Of a DNA stretch of 64,000 bases, positions 48,419-57,229 are shown piece after piece. Both the position numbers and the translations under genes were made by a program. Numbering within the stretch: position 1 is the stretch's first letter; every line of letters begins with the position of its first letter. Origin of the DNA: Aureliella helgolandensis (GTDB lineage Bacteria > Planctomycetota > Planctomycetia > Pirellulales > Pirellulaceae); contig NZ_CP036298.1 of the NCBI RefSeq assembly GCF_007752135.1, positions 7,742,501 through 7,806,500 of the forward strand, read 5' to 3'. The notes beneath the pieces are model-generated. The model did no database searches. It was not told where the DNA came from and saw only the letters and a list, made by a program, of their open reading frames with translations.

Positions 48419-49453
48419 CTAAGGAAATAGCAACACGTCCGCTTTTGCCACTTGAACGCTCACCCTACCTGGACGCACGCTGGCATTGCGATCCGCGAAA
48501 AACTGCAGGCGATGCGTTCCCAACTGGGCGTGGACCAATTGACTGAATCCTAGATTGCGAATTTCTCCAATCTCAACGGCGAACTCAAGTAGATTCATGA
48601 TGGGAGCTGCCTGGGATTGAGCGCACTGGATCGCCTCTGGCCGAATGCCTACGGTCGTGATTCCCTGGGGACCGGTCTTACGGGAAGAGAGAATTTGTTC
48701 GAAGGCTGGGAAGACCATTAGCAACTCCAACGGCAGCCAATTCACCCCCCACGGGCTAAGCAAGCCGGCAACTGAAGGTGACTCAGGAGAACGATAGACA
48801 TCATCCGGAGTGCCTATCTGCACCAAGTGCCCCTCTTCCATGACGGCAATCCGATCGGCCAAGCTAAGCGCGTCGACCGGATCATGGGTGACCATGACCG
48901 TCGTCGTGGAGAACCGTTGGTTGAGCGTTTGCAGCAAGCGCCGCAATTCCCCGCGCAGCTCACAATCCAATTGACTCAGAGGCTCGTCCACCAAGAGCAG
49001 TGAGGGCTGGCGAACAACCGCCTTTGCGAATGCAACTCGCTGGGCTTGCCCTCCGGACAACTGAGAAGGCAAGCGGGCTGCCAAGCTCTCAATTTGGAAC
49101 CACGCGCTCACCTCGGCAATGCGACGCACGACTTCTGCTTTGGGTAGCCTTAAAGGGTTTAGCGCCGCTACCAGATTGCCATGCACGGTCAATTGCGGAT
49201 AGAGCGCGTACTCCTGAGTCACATAAGCAATCTTTCGCTCGGCGGGCGGCTGGCGAGTGACATCGCAAGCGTTCATCCAAACGCTCCCACTGTCTGCGGC
49301 TTGGAGCCCAGCCATAATTCGCAGGAGCGTTGTCTTCCCGGCACCACTCTTTCCAAGGATCACTAGAAATTCATGCTCTAAGATACTGAGACGAACATCC
49401 TCCACGGCAATCTGTTTCCGAAAATGCTTCGTAACCCCTTTAAGTTCAAGCAT
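48419..49453 (-). CDS. Orphan ABC transporter ATPase of the MalK/UgpC/CysA type
   Basis: ATPase of 344 residues with Walker A GKSGAGKTT, signature LSGGQAQRVAFAKA, Walker B LLLVDEPLSQLD, switch MVTHDPVDAL and a C-terminal TOBE-like domain (from about 270). This layout belongs to importers for sugars, sulfate, iron or polyamines. No permease or binding-protein gene is nearby on either strand, so the partner must be elsewhere, or the ATPase serves several transporters. It converges with the large membrane-protein gene across 153 bases without a clear terminator. Confidence 0.9.
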   Translation of the reverse strand: MLELKGVTKHFRKQIAVEDVRLSILEHEFLVILGKSGAGKTTLLRIMAGLQAADSGSVWMNACDVTRQPPAERKIAYVTQEYALYPQLTVHGNLVAALNPLRLPKAEVVRRIAEVSAWFQIESLAARLPSQLSGGQAQRVAFAKAVVRQPSLLLVDEPLSQLDCELRGELRRLLQTLNQRFSTTTVMVTHDPVDALSLADRIAVMEEGHLVQIGTPDDVYRSPESPSVAGLLSPWGVNWLPLELLMVFPAFEQILSSRKTGPQGITTVGIRPEAIQCAQSQAAPIMNLLEFAVEIGEIRNLGFSQLVHAQLGTHRLQFFADRNASVRPGRVSVQVAKADVLLFP

Positions 49454-49651
49454 GCTGGCTCACTGTTGAGTTCCTATCGAGCGGGATGTAACGATTATAG
49501 GATGAAACCGGAATGTGACACGAACTCCGGACTTGCTGAAGATGGGAGCTTGGACAAGTCGAACCAATCTAACGGGCACGTTCGAACTTCAGCCCAAGGA
49601 CCGTCATCGCTAGGCTAAGGATAGCCTTCGATTATAAACAGGAGAGCATGG

Positions 49652-50455
49652 ATGCTGATTCAGGGAAGAATGAACCAACTGCTACTGGCTGCTGCCGCTT
49701 GTCTGTCAGCAGTGCCCGGACAGGTTGCAGCGCAAGAGGATGCGAGCGTAGTGGTTAAACTCACTCCGGCCTCGCAGCAGACTTCGGAAGATCTGACCTT
49801 GCATGAGAATGCGTCATTTCGGCTCGTTTCCTCATCTACCAACAACCGAACAGAGCGGGTGGCAAGTCTCCGCACAAACTCCTTCGGATTTCAGTCCGAC
49901 TCGGCCCCTCCACCGCCGGTGGTTAGTCCGCCCGTAGCACTGTCTCCAACGCATCAAACGGAACCGGCCGACAGTGAAGCCTTGGCACCCATGCAAAGCC
50001 GGAAACTAGTGAACGCGATCTCTGCGGTCAATGTTTCTGTCCACGATATCGGTACTGGCGTGGTGCCAACCCCTTCGAGTGACCGACACGCTGAAGAAGC
50101 GGTGTTCTTGCAAGATGGCTATGCCCGCGGTGCTGCATTCCAATGCGTCCATTGGCATCCGAGCGAAATATGCCACTTCCCTCTCTACTTCGAAGATGCC
50201 ATGCTGGAGCGGCACGGGCATGTACGGTTCAGCTGCATTCAGCCCGTCGCATCGGGAGCCAAATTCCTAACCTCGGCGGTAATGCTTCCCTATCTAAGCA
50301 CTCTTCAGCCACCATGCCAATCACGCTATGCCTTGGGGCACTATCGGGCGGGAAGTTGCGCGCCGCGACTACGGAACACCGTTCCTTGGGACTGCAAAGC
50401 TGCCACGGTGCAGACCCTGTCGGTGGGCGGACTGTTTTGGGCTGCCCCCCTTTAG
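49652..50455 (+). CDS. Secreted Cys-containing protein of unknown function
   Basis: A 267-residue exported protein. The N terminus (MNQLLLAAAACLSAVPGQVAA after a short leader) is a signal peptide. Residues 30-140 are Ser/Thr/Pro-rich and variable. The last 120 residues look like a structured module: SEICHFPLYFEDAMLERHGHV, then LPYLSTLQPPCQSRYALGHYRAGSCAPR and a final segment rich in Ala. By recollection, similar ends occur in other planctomycete secreted proteins; I know no function. An AGGAG ribosome site lies 7 bases before the start; an alternative is the Met at 49670. Confidence 0.75.
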   Translation: MLIQGRMNQLLLAAAACLSAVPGQVAAQEDASVVVKLTPASQQTSEDLTLHENASFRLVSSSTNNRTERVASLRTNSFGFQSDSAPPPPVVSPPVALSPTHQTEPADSEALAPMQSRKLVNAISAVNVSVHDIGTGVVPTPSSDRHAEEAVFLQDGYARGAAFQCVHWHPSEICHFPLYFEDAMLERHGHVRFSCIQPVASGAKFLTSAVMLPYLSTLQPPCQSRYALGHYRAGSCAPRLRNTVPWDCKAATVQTLSVGGLFWAAPL

Positions 50456-50722
50456 TTGTAGTGCGGACAAAATACAGATCGCGAAAGGGGGCGTGCTCAC
50501 CAGCTGCTCGTACTGGCTCACGCGGCTCCCTTGCCTCAGGCTCGACTGATTCGAGGTTAAGAGTAAAAATCTGCAGCTTATTCTTACCCAGCTTCCCAAA
50601 GTGGCTCCACTCAGACTTGAACGAGTGGGGCCGGAGCGGTACGCTGTGGGTTCGACGCGCCTAGCACGTAGAGAATCGAATTTCCAGCGCGGCCCATCAA
50701 CCCCCAATTATCGACATCTGCC

Positions 50723-51283
50723 ATGAACAAAGCTGACACTCGCTGGCTGGCTTTTGCATTCTTCCTGAGTGCAATTCTCATGCGTTTCCTGCCACACTGG
50801 CCAAACTTTACTCCCGTGGCGGCCATGGCATTATTTGCCGGTTGCTACCTCTCAGGGGTGGCTGGGATTGTATTCGCGTTTGGCGCTATGGCAGCCAGCG
50901 ATTTCATTGGAAATTACTTGGGCATTGCTGGCATTTACTTCTACGATACGACAACGATGCTTTCGGTTTACGTGGCGTTGGGATTATCGGCCTTGGTTGG
51001 CCGCATCCTGCGTGGGCACGTGCACCTCGCAACGGTCCCAGTAGCTTCGCTCGGTGGCACTACCCTTTTCTTCCTGATCACCAATTTCGCCAGCTGGCGC
51101 GATCCCATGATGGCCTACCCGCAAACCCTCGCTGGTTTAGGACAGTGCTACTTGGCCGCCGTTCCCTTCGCCCAAAATTCCCTGCTAGGCGATTTATTCT
51201 TCTCGGCGATTCTGTTTGGCAGCTATGCCCTAGCCACGCATCGCAGCAAGGTAAGCGCACCGGCTGCGGGTTCAACACACTAG
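50723..51283 (+). CDS. Small membrane protein (DUF6580-like)
   Basis: A 186-residue protein with five or six hydrophobic helices. The pattern NFTPVAAMALFAGCYL near the start and DPMMAYPQTLAGLGQCYLAAVPFAQNSLLGDL near the end matches a family of small membrane proteins (DUF6580) related in layout to ECF-transporter S components. The C terminus is polar. It follows the secreted protein gene by 267 bases in the same direction. Transport role is a guess. Confidence 0.75.
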   Translation: MNKADTRWLAFAFFLSAILMRFLPHWPNFTPVAAMALFAGCYLSGVAGIVFAFGAMAASDFIGNYLGIAGIYFYDTTTMLSVYVALGLSALVGRILRGHVHLATVPVASLGGTTLFFLITNFASWRDPMMAYPQTLAGLGQCYLAAVPFAQNSLLGDLFFSAILFGSYALATHRSKVSAPAAGSTH

Positions 51284-51414
51284 CGGCCCCTGAACTACGA
51301 TTTCGGGGCGACCTCTTTGACGCCCTGTCCTCTTTGACGCCTTGTCGATTTAATCGCGACTTCTGCTTCACCAAGCAGGTAGCTTCCCTGATCGGGCAGT
51401 AGCGGCAATCAGCT
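51284..51414. other. Intergenic sequence, nothing recognised
   Basis: 130 bases between the DUF6580-like gene and repeat copy 3. Includes CGATTTAATCGCGAC (51344-51358), which resembles a piece of the repeat. Confidence 0.4.
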
Positions 51415-51565
51415 TTCCTTGCTCACCGGGCTGTTGAAATAGTAACCCGCCGCGTGAGCAAGGAAAGATAACCTCCGCTACAAGTCAATTAAGGATGCCA
51501 CCTCCGCATTAAAATTCAAATTGCGATTAAATCAACAGCCCGTCACGCAGCGGGTTGCTATTTTG
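51415..51565 (-). repeat. MITE-like dispersed repeat, copy 3
   Basis: Inverted copy of 14873-15025, about 93 percent identical by my count. Contains CTGTTGAAATAGTAACCCGC near its left edge and CAGCGGGTTGCTATTTTGAG at its right edge, the inverted ends of the element. No open frame inside. Confidence 0.88.
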
Positions 51566-52206
51566 AGAAGCCCTCGAGCAGCGAGTAAGCTCCCCGCGTG
51601 GTGGTCGATTGACGAATTGCTCGGTTCATTCTATCCGAGCGTAGATGGCAGACGGTCTGGGGTTCACCAGCAGAAGACCTGCATCTAACGCGGCAGGCCG
51701 CCCCGCCCCTGAGTCTCGGCAGAACCTTGGGAAGTCTAGTTCCCCCACGTGATCTCCGATATAGCCAGCAATAAAATGCACCGCTCCCCGCTTTTCTACC
51801 GCGGCGATCGACTGGGCACACTCCTATGGTGGCATTTCGCTTTCGACTTTGACGATTGTTCTGATTTGTCTAGTGCTAGCGTTAACTCTTTATGTACGAT
51901 CCGCTCTAGACAGTCCAGTCCTAGTGATTGCTCTTCCGATAGTGGGTGTAGCGGTCGAAGTTATCGTGCCGCTTAGGACTGGCTGTAGCTTCCACTTGTT
52001 GGTATCCAGAAAGCGTCTACTCCCGAGTAGGCACCGCGCCAACCAAGCTCACACACGCCTGAACCTGCCTCACAAATGTTTATCTAGCGTTCGATCTGCT
52101 GCTCTGCGGATGTCCGGGGAGTCTAGCCTCACCTGTTTGCAGGTAAGGCTGGCCAGCCGGCTCAATACAGAACGAACTGTAAACCTTTTAGATATGGATT
52201 GAACGG
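51566..52206. other. Intergenic region upstream of TolC-family gene
   Basis: About 640 bases. An imperfect hairpin at 52125-52150 (AGCCTCACCTG, loop TTTG, CAGGTAAGGCT) lies 56 bases before the start codon and could be a leader structure. A 117-codon open frame (51849-52202) begins with a hydrophobic stretch but continues as Arg/Ser-rich sequence without a ribosome site and is not called. Confidence 0.45.
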
Positions 52207-54159
52207 ATGCAGTCGCTGCGAAAAAAACGAGCAATGCGCTGGCTAGCGGTGATGCTAGCCGCATCAACCGGCTGTAGTGGTGTCCGCAAATTCAACTTTT
52301 CGGATAGCTGGGAGTCGGCTCCTAGCTACCATGCGTCGGTAGCCACGCAGATTGAGTATCCGAACGTGAGGTCAAACCTAATACCTCAAGTCGCGGATAT
52401 CCCGGCTCCCCATGCACTTGAGAATCCCTCCGAGCTTCCTGCTCGCGAACTCGATCTCAACGAAGCGATTCGCATTGCCATCTCGCAAAGCGACATCCTG
52501 CGGTCGATCGGCGGCAGCGTTGTTCAAAATGCTGCTGGGACGCAAACCAATTACGACCCTGCCCGAACCGAGACCAACCCACTCGGTGGCGTCGAGGCTG
52601 CTTTGAGTGCCTTCGACGTCCAGGCCACGGGAGCCATGTTCTGGCAAAAGAACAATCGCCCCAACAATACTTCGTTCTTGATCTTCCAGCCGCAGGCGTT
52701 GGAGCAAACGACGGGCAATTTCTCGTACGAGCTAGCTAAGAAAACAGCCACCGGTGCAAGTTTTGCCTTGCGGCACAGCATGCTCTATGACAACAACAAT
52801 AGTCCAGCTCGCTTGTTTGCCAGTGACTACAACGGCTTCTTTGAAGGCGAATATCGCCAGCCCTTGCTGCGTGGTGGAGGTGTGGAATTCAACCGCATCG
52901 CGGGACCAAACAGTGGTATTGGACAATACAACGGCGTGCTGATTGCTCGTATCAATACCGACATTTCCCTAGCCGATTTTGAGCAGGGCATCATCACCTT
53001 TACCAACGATGTGGAAACCGCCTATTGGGAACTGTTCTTTGCGTACCACAATCTTGAGTCGCAAGTGGCTGGCCGAAACAGCTCACTCCTTACTTGGCAA
53101 CGAATCAAGGAGCTTCAAAAAGTTGGAGCCCGAGGCGGCGATGCTGCTGCGGAGGCTCAAGCTCGCTCCCAGTACTACCTGTTCGATGTCCAAGTCAAAG
53201 ACTCTCTGACCGGCCCCAACGGGCTCTACGCTGCAGAGCAAAAACTACGTTACCTGATGGGATTGCCCGCAACCGATGGACAACTCCTCAAGCCTATCAG
53301 CGACCCCATGGAAGGTGAAGTTGTCGTCGATTGGCAAACCTCGCTAAACGATGCTCTCACTAAACGGGTCGAGATTCGAAGGCAGAAGTGGAATATCAAA
53401 CGGCGTGAACTCGAGATGATCGCTGCGAAACTCAATCGACGCCCCACACTCGACTTCCTCGGCAAGTATCGCTACCGAGGCCTAGGGGACCAATTGATTG
53501 GGCATTACGACCCGAACAACTCGTTCAACAGCGTCTACCAGAACATCTTCGAAGGAGACTACCAAGAATGGCAAGCTGGCGTCGAGCTCGGCTACCCGGT
53601 GGGACTCCGCCAAGCCAGCGCAGCGGTGGCCAATGCAAGATGGAATCTAGCTCGTGAACAATCGTTGCTCGAAGAACAAGAGCTGAAAATCTCCCACGAC
53701 CTCAGCTCCTCCTTGCGACAAATCCAACGCTCCTATGAGTTGATGAAATCCAATTACAATCGGCAGGAGTCCGATCGAGACCAAGTGGCTGCCCTGCAAG
53801 CCCGATATGAGAGTGGACTCGACAACATTAACTTCCTGCTGCAAGCCCAGCAGCAATTGGCGACCAGCCAGAGCGCCTACTTCCGCTCACTCGTCGATTA
53901 CCAATTGGCACTCCGCGACTTCCACCGCGAACGTGGCTCCTTGCTAAACTACAACCAGATTGGCCTGAGTGAGGGTGCTTGGCCTGCTGGAGCGTATCAA
54001 GATGCGGTAGAGCGTGGACGCTTCTTGACTCCGCGGAATAATCCGGAAGCGGTCGAAGTCCCCAGCCCAGTCAGTGGTGGTGGATTCAACCCAACGCAGG
54101 TTGGAGCCGTTGGTATCCTGCCTGCTCCAGCAACGCCAGAAGCCATCGTGACTCCCTAG
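52207..54159 (+). CDS. TolC-family outer-membrane efflux lipoprotein
   Basis: Outer-membrane channel subunit of 650 residues. A basic N terminus leads to a lipobox-like AASTGC, so it is probably a lipoprotein. Two outer-membrane efflux repeats follow, with ELDLNEAIRIAISQSDILRS, long coiled coils (YELFFAYHNLESQVAGRNSSLL-type helices) and the segment RYESGLDNINFLLQAQQQLATSQSAYFRSLVDYQLALRDF that is standard in TolC proteins. It has no export partner nearby, though the DevBCA-type system elsewhere in the window would need such a channel. An alternative start is the Met at 52231. Confidence 0.92.
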   Translation: MQSLRKKRAMRWLAVMLAASTGCSGVRKFNFSDSWESAPSYHASVATQIEYPNVRSNLIPQVADIPAPHALENPSELPARELDLNEAIRIAISQSDILRSIGGSVVQNAAGTQTNYDPARTETNPLGGVEAALSAFDVQATGAMFWQKNNRPNNTSFLIFQPQALEQTTGNFSYELAKKTATGASFALRHSMLYDNNNSPARLFASDYNGFFEGEYRQPLLRGGGVEFNRIAGPNSGIGQYNGVLIARINTDISLADFEQGIITFTNDVETAYWELFFAYHNLESQVAGRNSSLLTWQRIKELQKVGARGGDAAAEAQARSQYYLFDVQVKDSLTGPNGLYAAEQKLRYLMGLPATDGQLLKPISDPMEGEVVVDWQTSLNDALTKRVEIRRQKWNIKRRELEMIAAKLNRRPTLDFLGKYRYRGLGDQLIGHYDPNNSFNSVYQNIFEGDYQEWQAGVELGYPVGLRQASAAVANARWNLAREQSLLEEQELKISHDLSSSLRQIQRSYELMKSNYNRQESDRDQVAALQARYESGLDNINFLLQAQQQLATSQSAYFRSLVDYQLALRDFHRERGSLLNYNQIGLSEGAWPAGAYQDAVERGRFLTPRNNPEAVEVPSPVSGGGFNPTQVGAVGILPAPATPEAIVTP

Positions 54160-54197
54160 GGAACAGCAAACGCAGATTCCTCCCACTCGCAAGACTC

Positions 54198-54224
54198 AAG
54201 ACCTCCCTTCGGGGAGGTCTTTTC
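54198..54224 (+). terminator. Terminator of the TolC-family gene
   Basis: Perfect 10-bp stem AAGACCTCCC / GGGAGGTCTT with the very stable loop TTCG, followed by TT then CATTTC. It lies 39 bases past the stop codon. Confidence 0.93.
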
Positions 54225-54763
54225 ATTTCCCCACTCTTGCGCAAGGACTGGTCAACGAATCGCCCGTAGGCTGAATTCCATCAGGCCAGCCGCTCAACGG
54301 AACTCACCAACCGGCCAGCGGCCGCCGAAGTTTCAGCCCGCTCACGCGGCTTGCTACCTGGCCAACCTTTCGCGGAGAGATGCGGGGTACAAGGCAGCCG
54401 ATGTCGCAGTAGCCCCCTGCGGGCTCTTGCTCGACAGCCCTCTCGCTGCCTCGCTTCCGTGAACCGTCGCTGGAACCCCGATCCCCACAAGTTTTCGGGC
54501 GTTACGCTCCAGGCATTAAAACTTCGGGGAAATAGGACGCTCAGACTCACGAATTGCACAGCCCAAGAAGGGGCCTCCCGTCTCGGAGATCTTCCCCCAT
54601 TTGCGTTTGGCACTCAAATAAGCGAGTATACTGGGTAGTCTTGCAATTCCTCGTCCCCGCCCGCCCCTCCCTCCAATTTGCAATGTTTGCTTGCCGTTCC
54701 CAAGGAAGCATTGCGCGAGAGCATCCTACTGCCATGCATACCAATCCCTTGCATCTCTATACC
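54225..54763. other. Intergenic region upstream of TPR-thioredoxin gene
   Basis: About 540 bases. An in-frame open stretch runs from 54554 into the next gene but lacks a signal peptide and family-like sequence, so I treat it as untranslated. No promoter or repeat is clear. Confidence 0.45.
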
Positions 54764-57229
54764 ATGCTTCCTAAACAAACCACTTGCCTTAAGAACATCC
54801 AATATCTCCCTAAATCAACTTCTGCCTGGAGCCTCCGCAGGGGCCTCATAGGTTTGGGGGTTGTGCTCTGTTTACTCAGCGGCCTGCCAAAGTCTTCGGC
54901 TTTTGGCGATGAGGGAACCGGAGAGGAACTGTTAGCCGGCCACTCCTCCCACGGTGAAGCCTTCAATGAGGGCCCCCGGCAAGCGGCCTATCTCATGCCA
55001 GGCATGGGAAATATTTCGTTCCCCGTCACAACGGAAAACGCATTAACCCAGCGATTCTTCAACCAGGGCGTCGCGCAACTCCACGGATTTTGGTACTACG
55101 AAGCAGAACGCTCATTCCGCCAGGCTGCGACGTTAGATCCAGATTGCAGCATGTGCTATTGGGGGATGGCCATGGCGAACGTTGAGAATCGCGAACGTGC
55201 CCAGGGCTTTATTGCTCAGGCCCAAGAGGGTGTTGAGTCGGTCACACCGCGCGAGAAACTCTTCATCACCGCCGCCAAGGAGTACTTTCAAGATGAGGAT
55301 TCCAAGGGCAAGAAGATTGACAAAAAGTCACGAGCACAAACCTACACTCACAACTTGGAAGCCATCGTTGAGGAATACCCTGACGACATCGAAGCGAAAG
55401 CCTTTTTGGCGGTACAGCTTTGGCAAAATTCACGGGCCGATTTGCCGATTGTAAGCCACGTCGCGATCAATGCTCTACTACAGCAGATCTTCGATGCAAA
55501 TCCATCCCATCCGGCCCACCACTATCGCATCCACCTATGGGACGGTCACAAGGCAAAAATGGCTTTGCACAGTGCGGGCATGTGTGGACCGAGCCTGCCA
55601 GGTATCGCACACATGTGGCACATGCCCGGGCACATCTACTCTAAACTCCATCGCTACCAAGATGCAGCCTGGCAGCAGGAGGCCTCGGCCCGCGTTGATC
55701 ATGCGCACATGATGCGTGACCGAGTCCTGCCCGATCAGATCCACAACTATGCTCACAATAACGAGTGGCTGATCCGCAATCTGCTCAACATTGGACGCAT
55801 CCATGACGCCCTGGCTCTAGCACAGAACATGCAAGAGTTGCCCAGACACCCGAAGTACAACACCCTCAAGAAGGGGAGCACCAAATACGGCCGTGAGCGA
55901 CTGCTGCTGGCCCTGTCCACCTACAGACTGTGGCCCGAATTGCTTGAATTCGCCCAGACCGATTATCTGGCTCCCACCCAAGATGAAAAATTGCAACTGG
56001 AACGAAAGCGGTATATGGCCGTAGCCTATGCACTTACCTCCCAAGCAGACTTAGCCGCTTCATTGCTCACCGAGATCGAAGACCTCCGCACCGAAACTCA
56101 GCAGACTCAGGACAAACTCTTGGAGGAACAGAAGAAGGAGCAGGAACAGAAGCAAGAGAGTGCTGAGGCTGACGAGAAACCCGCAGAAGAGGCCGCCTCC
56201 CCAGACGAGTCGACCTCACCACAAGTTGCGACGGCCCCCGATACGAAGAAGGCGAAAGCCAATCGTGAGCGGCGTGCGAAGGAGCGCGACGCCACTCTGA
56301 AAGAATTGAAAGAGACGCTACAGCGCCAGGCCAAGGCTATCGCAACGATTCAAGTTGCCCAGGCTGCTGCCGAGCGCGATTGGAAGAAGGCTCTTGAGCT
56401 GTGGGAGCAATCCGACTGGAAAGACAACTTGCTAAAAGCAGAATGGCTGGCCGCCAATGACCAGCCCCAGGAGAGTCTTGAACTGGTGGATAAAGAGATC
56501 CAACGTCGAGGGGGTGAGGTCTTGCCACTGGCTGTCAAAACTTGGATTCAGGCGCAGCTAGGTGAAGTCCCCCACGCTCGCCAAACATTGGAAAAAACAC
56601 GAATCGCGGCCTGCCAAGCTGATCTAGAGACGCCCCTCTTAGCACGACTCGCCTCCTTGGCTGCCGAGCAAGGATACGACTCGCATTGGGCCGTACCGCC
56701 CACACCGGCTGCAGACCTGGGCGAGCGCCCAGCCCTCGACAGTCTCGGTTCGTTCCGTTGGCACCCCTACATGGCTCCTCGCTTCACGGTCTTCGGTGCC
56801 GAGCAACAAGCCTTGCAATTGAAAGACCTGCGTGGTCAACCGACACTCGTCATCTTCTATCTGGGTTTCGGCTGCTTGCACTGCATTGAACAACTGCACG
56901 AGTTTTCCCCTAGAGCGGCAGAGCTCCGCAACCAGGGACTGGAGGTTCTTGCCATCAGTAGCGAGAATACAGAGCTACTGGCTAGAGGCGTCAAGACCTA
57001 TACCAAGCCCTTGGACATTCCACTCTATTCGGACGCTGAACTCAACACCTTCAAGGCTTACCGTTGCTACGACGACTTCGAATCGCAACCGCTCCACGGT
57101 ACCTTCCTCATCTCTCCCGATGGCAAGGTCCTTTGGCAAGACATTAGCTACGAACCCTTTATGGACGTCGACTTCATTTTGGCGGAATCGCAACGTCTAC
57201 TAAAACTGCATGCGATCGGACAGAACTAA
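54764..57229 (+). CDS. Exported TPR-thioredoxin fusion protein
   Basis: A long exported protein (821 residues from 54764; the Met at 54734 is an alternative). Residues about 30-53 are a signal-like helix (GLIGLGVVLCLLSGLPKSSAFG). TPR-like helical repeats follow, with QLHGFWYYEAERSFRQAATLDPDCSMCYWGMAMAN as the clearest unit. A charged Lys/Glu/Gln coiled coil lies around residues 440-530. The C-terminal 150 residues form an AhpC/TSA-type thioredoxin domain with the CxxC-like motif FGCLHCIEQL and GTFLISPDGKVLW. The two Cys could serve a disulfide or peroxide reductase role; no partner is seen. Its stop codon overlaps that of the convergent DUF1501 gene. Confidence 0.86.
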   Translation: MLPKQTTCLKNIQYLPKSTSAWSLRRGLIGLGVVLCLLSGLPKSSAFGDEGTGEELLAGHSSHGEAFNEGPRQAAYLMPGMGNISFPVTTENALTQRFFNQGVAQLHGFWYYEAERSFRQAATLDPDCSMCYWGMAMANVENRERAQGFIAQAQEGVESVTPREKLFITAAKEYFQDEDSKGKKIDKKSRAQTYTHNLEAIVEEYPDDIEAKAFLAVQLWQNSRADLPIVSHVAINALLQQIFDANPSHPAHHYRIHLWDGHKAKMALHSAGMCGPSLPGIAHMWHMPGHIYSKLHRYQDAAWQQEASARVDHAHMMRDRVLPDQIHNYAHNNEWLIRNLLNIGRIHDALALAQNMQELPRHPKYNTLKKGSTKYGRERLLLALSTYRLWPELLEFAQTDYLAPTQDEKLQLERKRYMAVAYALTSQADLAASLLTEIEDLRTETQQTQDKLLEEQKKEQEQKQESAEADEKPAEEAASPDESTSPQVATAPDTKKAKANRERRAKERDATLKELKETLQRQAKAIATIQVAQAAAERDWKKALELWEQSDWKDNLLKAEWLAANDQPQESLELVDKEIQRRGGEVLPLAVKTWIQAQLGEVPHARQTLEKTRIAACQADLETPLLARLASLAAEQGYDSHWAVPPTPAADLGERPALDSLGSFRWHPYMAPRFTVFGAEQQALQLKDLRGQPTLVIFYLGFGCLHCIEQLHEFSPRAAELRNQGLEVLAISSENTELLARGVKTYTKPLDIPLYSDAELNTFKAYRCYDDFESQPLHGTFLISPDGKVLWQDISYEPFMDVDFILAESQRLLKLHAIGQN

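Noticed and set aside
50456-50722. Possible riboswitch before the DUF6580-like membrane protein gene
   Set aside because: S-component-like proteins are often riboswitch controlled, so I looked for cobalamin, thiamin and FMN elements; no conserved core or matching stem arrangement was found.
51849-52202. 117-codon open frame before the TolC-family gene
   Set aside because: The first 40 residues look like a membrane helix, but the rest is Arg/Ser/Leu-rich with no ribosome site or family-like sequence.
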